64,000 bases of DNA from CAXBNB01 sp965267535 (GTDB lineage Bacteria; Bacteroidota; Bacteroidia; Cytophagales; Cyclobacteriaceae): NCBI GenBank assembly GCA_965267535.1, contig OZ254082.1:3472001-3536000 (forward strand), given 5' to 3'. Below are positions 8,532 to 16,960 of the stretch, one piece after another; the first letter of the stretch is position 1, and the number at the start of each line of letters is the position of its first letter. The notes beneath the pieces were generated by a model. That model did not search any database. It saw nothing but the letters and a program-made list of their open reading frames with translations, and was not told the DNA's origin. The translations under genes and the position numbers were made by a program.

Positions 8532-11500
8532 TTAAAAATTGGCCAAAATACCCAGGTTGAATACTCGCTGGAGTGGATATCCAAAACCATTACCTCCTAA
8601 TTCAGGATCCCACAGTTTGAATTTACTCCATACCAATAGGTTGGTGCCTGTAGCGTAGAAACGCAACGAACCCAGGCTCGCATTTTTGGGTCTGACAGTA
8701 TAACCAATCTCTACTTGCTTTAGTCGGGCAAAGGAGCCGTCTCGTAACCACCAGGTACTGGTCTGGGCATTGTTTGTCCTCAATACTCCATCAGAACTAC
8801 TGGGTGTGTCACTACTCAATCTAGGGTAGAAAGCATATATGTTAGGGTTTTCTTCTGACCAGCGATCATCTACAATAGATTGCAATAAAGCGGACTCACC
8901 TATGGTACGGGCCACCGAACCTTCAGCCAGCCGTGTACCTGAAAACCCAGCTACGTTGCGTGTAGTAAAAGGAGCTATAGCTGAGGGGTCGATAAACAAA
9001 GACGTCTCACCTACTCCCTGTACAAAAGCGGATATGTCAAAATTCTTATAACCTAAAGATACCCCCAATCCATAAGTAACCTGTGGTGTTGTCGGGTTGC
9101 CGATAGGCACTCTGTCCAGATCACTAATCACACCATCGTCGTTCACATCGCGGTATTTAATATCCCCGGCCTGTGTGGGTGGTCCGTCAGGGAAGCTCTG
9201 TACAGCAGAACTTCTCACATCTTCATCATCTATAAACAAACGCTCAGCAATAAAACCAAACTGCTGACCGATCTTTGTGTTGATACTTGATCTGCCGGGT
9301 GCATTTTGAAGGGCATAATTTGGCTGTTCTTGCTTAATAATCTTTCCATTAGCATAAGTAAAATTCACTCTGGAAGTGATCCAAAAATCGTTGTTGATAT
9401 ATTTGTTCAGCTCTAAGGAAGCATCTACCCCCTTCGTGTGAGCCTCACCCAAATTAGCTCTTTCAGGAGATGTGCCTTGTGCCTGTAAGCCAAGGCTATG
9501 AGGCACTACCCTATTATTCAATATATCTTTTCTTCTCTCTTCAAAATAATCTGCCCTGATCTGAATAGCATCATCCAGCATATTTAGCTCTACCCCAAGA
9601 TTGTATTTTATGCCTACTTCCCAGGCTATCTCCGGATTGGCATACCGGTTTATAGATACTCCCTGAGAAAAAGTAGTGTTTCCACCACTTCCAAAAACGT
9701 ACCCCCTCCCACTTCTGGGATTTACGTTCGATAGGTAAAAGAATCTATCACTTCTACTGCCGATGGCATCATTTCCTACCAATCCATAAGAACCTCTAAT
9801 TTTGAATCGACTAAAGGTATTAGATAATCCTTCAAAGAATTTTTCATTGGAAACGATCCAACCTGCTCCAAACGATGGAAAAAAACCAAAACGATTACCT
9901 TTTGCAAATCGCTCTGACCCATTGTACCCAAAATTAAATTCAGCGAAATACCTATCATCATAGCTATATGTAAACCTACCCGAAACTCCCAGATTGCGGC
10001 TAGGTAATGAAAGCTCTAAATTTGTTACCGCTCCATCCAAAAACTCTCGAGCAATCCCCACTACCATGCCGGATGCTGTATGTTTTTCAGCAAATGTACG
10101 ATCATAGTTAAATGCAAACTCTGTATAAAGTACATTGGTAACTGCATTTTCGAAACCCAAAAAACTCAGACTTTCATCACCTATATCCTGATTCAGCGGT
10201 GTAAGCGTATACTCATCGGTAAGTCTGTTGTAAGTATCTAATGGAGCGTTGTACCAAAACGGCCTTGAACCCCGAGTATTCTTAAAGTAGGACGTCCGGT
10301 TTGTATTTCCCAAAAACCTAAAGCGTAGACCTTGGGTAATCGCACTTAAGTCCTGATTTAAATCAATTTGAATTAAAGAAAAGGCATTGCTGGAGCGTTG
10401 AAAACCACTAACCAGTTCTGCCACAGGGTTAATATATAGTGCGTTTCCTGTGCTCGCTATCTGGTTACCAAACAATCTATTTCTTAATCGCATAGATGCA
10501 GAGTCGGGTTCATAAATAGCCGGAAAACGTACGGGACTGGCATTGATGACTCTATTAAATGCATTAGACCCTGGCGCGCCATTACCGGGTACGGCCGGGC
10601 CTGTCAGATTGTCGAGAGTGGCATTCAATCTTACGGTGGCATTAGTAGTTGGCGATAGGTTTATCGAAATATTGGAACGAATCAGGTAGCGATCCAAATT
10701 CACATTATTGTCGGCTCCTAGATTATCCTTCTTTAAAATACCTGCATCTCGGGTAAACCCTCCTGCGATATAATACTGAGCTACCTCTCCTCCTCCTCGT
10801 ACATTGAAATTAAAACGTTGACTTTTGGCTGTTTTTTGTAATATTTCATCTTGCCAGTCTACTACAGGAAAAACGTTCGGGTTTCGCCTGTTGATAGTAC
10901 CATCTATCTGCTCGGCTGAATACGGCACTCTCTCCCCCGGAAGCCTTGTTCTGACAGCCTCATTGTTTAACCTCATGTAGGTAACAGGGTCGGCAAATTC
11001 CGGTAAAGATGTATTCTGACTAAAGGATTGCTCAAATCGCAATGAGACTTTTGCTTTGCCTACTTCACCTTTTTTGGTAGTTACATAGATTATTCCGTTG
11101 GCTCCTCTAGCACCATACACAGCGGTAGCTGTGGCATCTTTCAACACCGAAAAAGACTCGATATCATCTGGATTTAATCTGGCCAGATCATCCTGCGTCA
11201 ATTCTACCCCATCTATCAAAATCAATGGGCGAGCTTCTGCTGCAAAGGTGGTAACCCCACGCACAAAAAACTGCGCATTGTCAGCTCCGGGTTCTCCACT
11301 TCGCTGGTAGGCAATCACACCGGATATACGACCAGCCAGCGCAGAGGTAAGGTTACTCGCCGGTACTTTCAATTCTGCCGGTTTCACTGATGTCATCGAC
11401 CCCACTACACTTTCCTTTTTTTGCGTACCAAAGCCTACTACTACTATTTCGTCCAATTGCTCCGCATCGGGCTGTAGTTCTACATCAATCACACTTTGCC

Positions 11501-12092
11501 CATTGAGTGGTATTTCCTGCGTTTTGTAGCCCACAAAGGAGATAACAAGAATTGCATTGTCTGGCACTTTGAGTTGATAGGTCCCGTCTAATCCTGAGGT
11601 AGTACCTATAGTAGTACCTTTTGCCAAGATAGATGCTCCCGGTAATCCTTCGCCATTCTCATCTGTAATTTTACCTGTTATTTTCGCATCAGCCTTTGTA
11701 TTTAAGTCTTCTACCAGCGGGTCTCCGGTGTGTCTAACCACAAAAATCTGATCGCCTACGCGCCTAAAGCTCAACTTATTTTTCCTGGAGATACCTAAGA
11801 GCACCTTTTTCAGTGAGGTATTGCTGGCTTCCAGGCTTATCCTTTTATTGATGGCCAACCGGCCTTCTTCGTAAGCAAATTTAAAATCGGTAAGCTCTGT
11901 AATTTGCTCAAAAACCTGTTTTAGTGTTTTGTTTTTTAATTCTAATGACAGAAAAACGTCCTCCATCCCTTTAGTGGTCTGGGCATTTCCGTCGGATGCT
12001 ATCAACATGCCGGCCATAGTGGCCTTAAGTATCAATACGCATATCGTATATCTCGACATTATATAAATTTTTCGTAGTAATTTATATTGCAT
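8532..12092 (-). CDS. SusC/RagA-family TonB-linked outer membrane transducer, locus B
   Basis: Complete 1186-residue TonB-dependent transporter. Order: signal peptide to about residue 37, STN domain (about 55-115, LKQVFEQITELTDFKFAYE), CarboxypepD_reg-like domain (about 138-222, LPGASILAKGTTIGTTSGL), linker EQLDEIVVVGFG, plug (about 230-345, FSVLKDATATAVYGARGANG), then the 22-strand barrel to the terminal LGILANF. The STN domain and the fecR/sigma pair upstream indicate signalling as well as transport. Overlap-tight with susD (stop and susD start only a few bases apart). ATG at 12092 is preceded by TGCAAAATT. Confidence 0.96.
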   Translation of the reverse strand: MQYKLLRKIYIMSRYTICVLILKATMAGMLIASDGNAQTTKGMEDVFLSLELKNKTLKQVFEQITELTDFKFAYEEGRLAINKRISLEASNTSLKKVLLGISRKNKLSFRRVGDQIFVVRHTGDPLVEDLNTKADAKITGKITDENGEGLPGASILAKGTTIGTTSGLDGTYQLKVPDNAILVISFVGYKTQEIPLNGQSVIDVELQPDAEQLDEIVVVGFGTQKKESVVGSMTSVKPAELKVPASNLTSALAGRISGVIAYQRSGEPGADNAQFFVRGVTTFAAEARPLILIDGVELTQDDLARLNPDDIESFSVLKDATATAVYGARGANGIIYVTTKKGEVGKAKVSLRFEQSFSQNTSLPEFADPVTYMRLNNEAVRTRLPGERVPYSAEQIDGTINRRNPNVFPVVDWQDEILQKTAKSQRFNFNVRGGGEVAQYYIAGGFTRDAGILKKDNLGADNNVNLDRYLIRSNISINLSPTTNATVRLNATLDNLTGPAVPGNGAPGSNAFNRVINASPVRFPAIYEPDSASMRLRNRLFGNQIASTGNALYINPVAELVSGFQRSSNAFSLIQIDLNQDLSAITQGLRFRFLGNTNRTSYFKNTRGSRPFWYNAPLDTYNRLTDEYTLTPLNQDIGDESLSFLGFENAVTNVLYTEFAFNYDRTFAEKHTASGMVVGIAREFLDGAVTNLELSLPSRNLGVSGRFTYSYDDRYFAEFNFGYNGSERFAKGNRFGFFPSFGAGWIVSNEKFFEGLSNTFSRFKIRGSYGLVGNDAIGSRSDRFFYLSNVNPRSGRGYVFGSGGNTTFSQGVSINRYANPEIAWEVGIKYNLGVELNMLDDAIQIRADYFEERRKDILNNRVVPHSLGLQAQGTSPERANLGEAHTKGVDASLELNKYINNDFWITSRVNFTYANGKIIKQEQPNYALQNAPGRSSINTKIGQQFGFIAERLFIDDEDVRSSAVQSFPDGPPTQAGDIKYRDVNDDGVISDLDRVPIGNPTTPQVTYGLGVSLGYKNFDISAFVQGVGETSLFIDPSAIAPFTTRNVAGFSGTRLAEGSVARTIGESALLQSIVDDRWSEENPNIYAFYPRLSSDTPSSSDGVLRTNNAQTSTWWLRDGSFARLKQVEIGYTVRPKNASLGSLRFYATGTNLLVWSKFKLWDPELGGNGFGYPLQRVFNLGILANF

Positions 12093-12134
12093 AATTTTGC
12101 ATTTATAAGGTATAACATATCTTAATTACTAAAT

Positions 12135-12180
12135 TGAAGCTCTCATTTTCTTTGTTGCGAGCTTGGAATCGGGAGCTTCA
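12135..12180. promoter_or_regulatory. Stem-loop 42 nt upstream of susC, locus B
   Basis: TGAAGCTC (12135-12142) pairs with GAGCTTCA (12173-12180); seven T follow on the plus strand (12181-12187), so the minus-strand transcript reads A-tract, hairpin, then 42 nt to the susC ATG. The same spacing occurs in loci C and D. Confidence 0.55.
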
Positions 12181-12220
12181 TTTTTTTCTTTTCCGGTATT
12201 TTAGCTTGTGTCTACATATC

Positions 12221-13267
12221 TCATATTTTTCTTTTGTTAGTGAATAGTTGTACTTTTTTGCCTACTATCAGGTAATCAAAATTCAGTGTATGCTGCATGC
12301 CTTTTAGTATCTCTTCTAAAGACATGTTCTCAAATTCTCCTGTAAAATCCTTGACCTCCATAGCTTCATCGTAGCTGATATCCACATCATACCATTTTTG
12401 TAGTACATCTACTATTTCGGTGAAATTGGCTCTGCGAAACCGGATGATATTTTCCTTCCAGGCAAGTGTTAAACGGGGATCAAATGCCAACACTTCAATG
12501 TCTCTGCTTTGACGGTCGTACACGGCTTCCAGATTGGGAGTAAGTGTGGTTTCGACTTTACCGTTGCGCATGATTTCAACTTTTCCGGTCGCCAGCGACA
12601 CTTTCAGTTTATTTTCATCGGGGTAGGCCCGCACGTTAAACGACGTACCAAGCACCTTGAGTGAGACATCTCCCATATGAACTATAAAGGGCCTTTTTTC
12701 ATCCTTCATTACTTCGAAAAACGCTTCTCCGGTGACATGCACTTCCCGAAGGTTCTTTTCAAATCTTTTCGGATAACTCAACAAGCTTTGTGCATTGAGC
12801 TTAATCTTTGTGCCGTCTTTCAACACCAGATTTGACCTCTGCCCTCTCTCCGTACTGCGCTCTACTATCGATACCACTTCTACAGGCTGAGGGGCCTGAA
12901 TAAACTGCCGGGAGAAAAGCCAGACCAATGCTACCAATAAAATGGCCGTGACCGATGCAGCCACTGCATAGTAATTAAACCCAACTCTACCCTGAGGCGC
13001 TATCCGGGTGGTTTTATCCGCTTCTACTATGGATATAAATTTTTCCAACTCTTGTTCAAACTCCTCTGCTGGAAGAGTTTCATACACCTCGCCCAGTATT
13101 TTTCTGGCCTCAGATATGAGTTGTTTCTTTTCAGGGTACTGAGTCTGGTACTCTTCCCAAAATGCCTTATCTACATCGGAATCATCCCTTACAAATCGCT
13201 GAAAGGACTCATCCAGCACCAGATCGTAAACTGTATATTCTTCTATTCTTTTCATTTTTCTGAGCAT
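12221..13267 (-). CDS. FecR-family anti-sigma factor with DUF4974, locus B
   Basis: Anti-sigma regulator of 348 residues. Cytoplasmic N-terminus, membrane segment near residues 101-118 (YYAVAASVTAILLVALVW), FecR domain with VLGTSFNVRAYPDE, and DUF4974 at the C-terminus (WKENIIRFRRANF, KWYDVDISY, LEEILKGM). Expected to pass the signal from the susC at 8532-12092 to the sigma at 13682-14320. ATG at 13267 or at 13255 (residue 5) are both possible. It is separated from its sigma by 414 bp, clearly more than in the other loci, because of the inverted-repeat element at 13407-13545. Confidence 0.95.
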   Translation of the reverse strand: MLRKMKRIEEYTVYDLVLDESFQRFVRDDSDVDKAFWEEYQTQYPEKKQLISEARKILGEVYETLPAEEFEQELEKFISIVEADKTTRIAPQGRVGFNYYAVAASVTAILLVALVWLFSRQFIQAPQPVEVVSIVERSTERGQRSNLVLKDGTKIKLNAQSLLSYPKRFEKNLREVHVTGEAFFEVMKDEKRPFIVHMGDVSLKVLGTSFNVRAYPDENKLKVSLATGKVEIMRNGKVETTLTPNLEAVYDRQSRDIEVLAFDPRLTLAWKENIIRFRRANFTEIVDVLQKWYDVDISYDEAMEVKDFTGEFENMSLEEILKGMQHTLNFDYLIVGKKVQLFTNKRKI

Positions 13268-13406
13268 TTGCTGTATACAGGATACCCCAACCTCACTTTG
13301 GTACTCAGTTTTTTTTATTTTTTTTTAGATAAAAGAAAAAATGCTCTGATTGAAGGTGTGTTTATCAAAGGATGAAGATGCGTTACCGGCCTGGAGCAAA
13401 CGCTAT

Positions 13407-13545
13407 TAATCCTACTTTGTCATATTTGAAAACAGCGCAAAACCTGACAGGTTTAATGACCCTAAAAACCTAACTTACGCCAGTTGAAGAGATAGAAACC
13501 TGTCAGGTGTCGACCCTATTACCTCAACTTGACAAAGTAGGATTA
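13407..13545. repeat. MITE-like element with nested inverted repeats between sigma and fecR of locus B
   Basis: 139 bp bounded by a perfect 16-bp inverted repeat, TAATCCTACTTTGTCA (13407-13422) and its complement (13530-13545). Inside, 13442-13454 and 13496-13508 form a second 13-bp inverted pair (ACCTGACAGGTTT). The outer ends begin and end in TA, so a TA target duplication as made by IS630/Tc1-mariner elements is possible but cannot be told from the palindrome. No ORF inside. The surrounding 13268-13681 gap holds nothing else I can name. Confidence 0.6.
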
Positions 13546-13681
13546 GACCGATGACAGTCCCGAGAAAAACCAGTTAAGGAAAAAAACATCGATTATCAAA
13601 ACATAACAGCTTCAGCCTGAAGGTACACATACCCCAGCCATCAAGGTTCTGACATTAAGCGTTTATATAGAATGTCACACC

Positions 13682-14320
13682 CTAAGAAAACAACATGAGT
13701 GTTATCAAACTTATGATTGATGATCTCAGCTTTTGGATGGCTCTGTGCACAATGTTTTTAGCCGATTGCAGATTGATCGATTTTCTTAGAGCTATTTCCT
13801 TGTAAGACAACCCTTCGTAAAAGAGCATGTAAATCACTTCTTTTTGATTGCTGTTTAAGGCAGACAAAGATTTTTTGATTTTTTTGAGACGCAAGTTTTC
13901 TTCTTCGGTATCGATCAGTGTCTGCTCAAAAGAAAAAACCACATCCAATTGCACTTGGTTTTCGTCAAACTCTCCTTCCTTATTCGCTATCTTTTTCTTC
14001 TCTTTAATAAGAGCATTCCAAAGTGACTGCAAGAGGTAAGACCTTACCTTCTTCACTTTATTGAGGTTGTATCGATTTGCCCATATTCTGGCAAAAAGCT
14101 CCTGTATGCAGTCTTTTGTGAGTTCGCTATCGGCACTGGTTTTCATGCCGTAGGAGTACAATATGCGATAATGTCTCTTGTACAGTTTGACTACACTTTC
14201 GGAGTGCCCCTCTCTAATCGCATTCCAGAGATCGACATCCGATTGGGTATCTGAAAGGCTGTTTTTCAGTTTATCAAAATCTGCATTGCTTTTTATTGAA
14301 AAGAGGTCATTCAAATCCAT
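13682..14320 (-). CDS. ECF RNA polymerase sigma factor, locus B
   Basis: About 212 residues from ATG at 14320 (MDLNDLFSIK). Sigma region 2 contains SELTKDCIQELFARIW and region 4 contains YKEIALRKSINLQSAKNIVHR. The frame is open further upstream to a TTG at 14362, but that codon overlaps a -7-like TATATTTG box (complement of 14360-14367), so the ATG is the better start and leaves a leader of about 30 nt. Heads locus B and should drive its susCD operon once released by the FecR protein at 12221-13267. Confidence 0.92.
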   Translation of the reverse strand: MDLNDLFSIKSNADFDKLKNSLSDTQSDVDLWNAIREGHSESVVKLYKRHYRILYSYGMKTSADSELTKDCIQELFARIWANRYNLNKVKKVRSYLLQSLWNALIKEKKKIANKEGEFDENQVQLDVVFSFEQTLIDTEEENLRLKKIKKSLSALNSNQKEVIYMLFYEGLSYKEIALRKSINLQSAKNIVHRAIQKLRSSIISLITLMLFS

Positions 14321-14359
14321 AGGGCCATTTTGTCCGTTGTTTTGGCAGAGCAAATTCCA

Positions 14360-14367
14360 CAAATATA
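14360..14367 (-). promoter_or_regulatory. -7 promoter box TATATTTG for locus B sigma
   Basis: Minus-strand TATATTTG fits the Bacteroidota vegetative -7 consensus TAnnTTTG and lies 40 bp upstream of ATG 14320. No clear -33 TTTG was found at the usual distance. The identical octamer precedes the locus C sigma and the locus E enzyme block. Confidence 0.5.
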
Positions 14368-14437
14368 ATTTTTTATGTGAATAAAGACTTTTTTATTGAA
14401 TATTCATTCAGCCAGGATTCCTCTTATATAAAAATAA

Positions 14438-14472
14438 GACACCCCTGCTCTTCTAAGAAAAACAGGGGTGTC
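14438..14472 (-). terminator. Rho-independent terminator ending locus C
   Basis: Ten-bp stem GACACCCCTG (14438-14447) with CAGGGGTGTC (14463-14472), 15-nt loop, followed in the minus direction by TTATTTTTAT. Lies just after the stop of the 820-residue gene. Confidence 0.85.
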
Positions 14473-14495
14473 TGGTCAGGCTTTCTCAGTCAAGC

Positions 14496-16958
14496 CTAGT
14501 TGTACGTCAACCATGCTGTAGCCTGACAGTCTTTGTCGGCTGTAAACCGAATCCATCTTGCTTCAAAGCCCTCAGGAAAAGTATGCTTGAATGTTTCCCC
14601 GGGCTGCACTTTTACCTCTTTGTAGGTCATCCATGGGCCATGCCCTATGGGTTCTACTTCAATAGTAATGGATACTGGTTGATCCAGGTCGTGTGTCAGT
14701 ATTAATTCTTTTTTATCGTAAAAACCGATAAGATAAGGGTCTGACGTCTGGTCTTTTTTCACCGTTGTATTTTTCCAGGGGCCGCCTTTTCCTACAGGTT
14801 TACCCATTTTCCACAAATCATCGATAGTACCTACCCACACAGCCGCTTTTTTGTCGTCCGACACGATCACATGTTCGTTTTTGGCAGCTTTGTTTACATT
14901 TAATCCGGTCATAACCAGCAATCCTCTATAGCTGGCATAATCGTGGATTTTGTAGTTGTGCGAAGATACCGGCCTCACTTTGGCAAAGCCATCTGCATTT
15001 TCAGCTGGCAATTCATAAAATGTGCCGTGACAATTGAGCAGATCTCTCTCTGTGGCCACTTCCCGGCATATTCTCATCTCAGCGTTGTGAGTAGGTGTGG
15101 TAAAATCCTGACTACCAAGCGGAAGCCTCCACCTACGGCCGTCATCGTCTATTACCAATACTGAAGACGACTCCACAGTAACTACCTGACTTGGGATAGC
15201 AAACTTGTTTTCTATAAAATCCTGTGTTTTTTTATCGTTTTTCAACTTAAGTTCCATATTGGCATCCAGTTCATAGTAGCCTGACACTTCTCCATTGGTA
15301 TTTGCCACCATGCCTAATGCCCGTCTGTTGTCACCCAACCCATAGAGTAAACCTCCCGTAGTTTGATCTGTATCTATGGCAGACAGTCCCTTAAACATAT
15401 CATCAGGTCTTGAGGCTCTGTTGTCTGCCTGTGCATAAGAGAAATGAGTGGTTAGGTCAGCATCGCTCTGGGCTACCGCTCTTATCCACTCTGCTTTTTC
15501 ACCTTTGTCAAACGTGATCCTCGCGGATTGCCCTGCTGCTATCTGCACTCGTGTGAGTGGCTGCCACTCTCCATTTCCATTTCGATCTACTTCAAATACC
15601 ACTTTCACATCATTGCCTCCATGGTTTTTGACCCATGCCGAACGACTCTGCCACCCTGCAAAAAGGAATGGCTCGGAAGGTTTTCCGGCTTTTACGGATT
15701 CTTCTATCCACAGCGATCCTCCTGCTGTATTGGGGCCTAGCTCGTCGGGTAAGTCAAAATCAGTAAACCAAAGATTAGAGTTTGACTGTCCGGGTCCCTC
15801 TATGCTTCCTTTTACTTTTCTTTTATTCAAAAACTCTTTTTGAGCCGAATCGTCACATCCAAAAACCAGCTGATTGTTCCATCGGGTGTAATCTCCTATC
15901 ACTTTGAGGTAGGATGACCGTGGACGAATACCTGCCGAGCTGGTCGCTGTAAAGGATTGAGGGAATCGCCAAAACATTCCATGCATGGTCATGAGGTAAT
16001 CGGGCTGCCCCGGAGTACCTATGTCTCTTATTCTGGGCCATTCGGTATTCCACCCATGTGCCCCATCGTATGAATGACTGGCCTTGGGTAACCTGAAAAA
16101 ATCCCAACCTGTCTGCGGGTTTCTTACTCCTAGCAATACGGATTTATGATCCCAGCCAGTAGCCCATATAGGATCCGTATCGGGGTTTGAGTTTCCATAT
16201 ATACCTCCCGGGCCTGTCACCTCCACAAACTGATTTCTTCGTACGACCTTCCAGTCTTTTCCATCCCACTCCGCTAATGCTCCGGCTTCTATGTCAAACT
16301 GCTTTAGAGCGGCCTGACTCGCCTCTCCGTTGTTGGAAAACACCAAGACTCCCTGCCCGGAATACAAGCCTTTGCCGTGTGCGCCCGGCAGCAATGGCCC
16401 AAACTGGTGCATGTCGCTTTCTCTTCGAATAACATTGCCGTCTTTATATAAAGTAGTGGGCTCTAGTGAGTGTACATCTACTTCATAAAAGCCCTCTTCC
16501 ATAGTGCCATGATAGATTTTCTGCTCAGGATCCGTCAGATGACGGGCTGTTCCTGTGTAGCGTCCGGGAGCTTTTTCGTATGAAATCACCCGCACCTGTC
16601 CATCTTTGTCAATAGCATAGGGGCCTATAAATAGCTGATTGGATTCTTTGTGAATCATTCGGTTTGCGGGTGTGCCGCCCACACTCTCGTTGCGGATAGT
16701 GAGTGCCAGATCATCCGAAATTTCGTATAACTTGTCCGAAGAGCCGTAGGGTTTATGTGGTCCATAGGTGATCACCCACAGTTTGCCGGCCCAGGGCACC
16801 ACTGCTCCCGTGCCACACTCGCCTTCATTGTTGTAGTAGGCCAGATGAGGGTAAATTCCGCTTATCTGAAACGGCTCATCCTGCTTGGCGACCTTTTTCT
16901 GGCCATAGCAGGAGTAGAGGATAAAACATGCTATAAAATAGATACTGAGTTTTTTCAT
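14496..16958 (-). CDS. Unrecognised 820-residue secreted protein, locus C
   Basis: I do not recognise a named family. An N-terminal signal ends in a lipobox-like FILYSC (Cys 17), so a surface lipoprotein is likely. The body has repeated beta-type blades (KLWVITYG, KIYHGTMEEGFYEV, PIWATGWDHKSVLLG, LVFGCDD), suggesting a propeller in the first 400 residues. Two related jelly-roll-like segments follow, each with the pattern of a glycine/aromatic turn then ERIRAV or EARWIRF near the end (about residues 415-510 and 735-820). No catalytic motif is evident. Its start is 2 bp from the stop of the VCBS-ASPIC gene, so they are translationally coupled and probably work together at the surface. Confidence 0.6.
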   Translation of the reverse strand: MKKLSIYFIACFILYSCYGQKKVAKQDEPFQISGIYPHLAYYNNEGECGTGAVVPWAGKLWVITYGPHKPYGSSDKLYEISDDLALTIRNESVGGTPANRMIHKESNQLFIGPYAIDKDGQVRVISYEKAPGRYTGTARHLTDPEQKIYHGTMEEGFYEVDVHSLEPTTLYKDGNVIRRESDMHQFGPLLPGAHGKGLYSGQGVLVFSNNGEASQAALKQFDIEAGALAEWDGKDWKVVRRNQFVEVTGPGGIYGNSNPDTDPIWATGWDHKSVLLGVRNPQTGWDFFRLPKASHSYDGAHGWNTEWPRIRDIGTPGQPDYLMTMHGMFWRFPQSFTATSSAGIRPRSSYLKVIGDYTRWNNQLVFGCDDSAQKEFLNKRKVKGSIEGPGQSNSNLWFTDFDLPDELGPNTAGGSLWIEESVKAGKPSEPFLFAGWQSRSAWVKNHGGNDVKVVFEVDRNGNGEWQPLTRVQIAAGQSARITFDKGEKAEWIRAVAQSDADLTTHFSYAQADNRASRPDDMFKGLSAIDTDQTTGGLLYGLGDNRRALGMVANTNGEVSGYYELDANMELKLKNDKKTQDFIENKFAIPSQVVTVESSSVLVIDDDGRRWRLPLGSQDFTTPTHNAEMRICREVATERDLLNCHGTFYELPAENADGFAKVRPVSSHNYKIHDYASYRGLLVMTGLNVNKAAKNEHVIVSDDKKAAVWVGTIDDLWKMGKPVGKGGPWKNTTVKKDQTSDPYLIGFYDKKELILTHDLDQPVSITIEVEPIGHGPWMTYKEVKVQPGETFKHTFPEGFEARWIRFTADKDCQATAWLTYN

Positions 16959-16960
16959 TT

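Noticed and set aside
13052..13375. Plus-strand ORF across the start of the locus B fecR
   Set aside because: Antisense to a clear FecR gene, low-complexity ends and no recognisable features.
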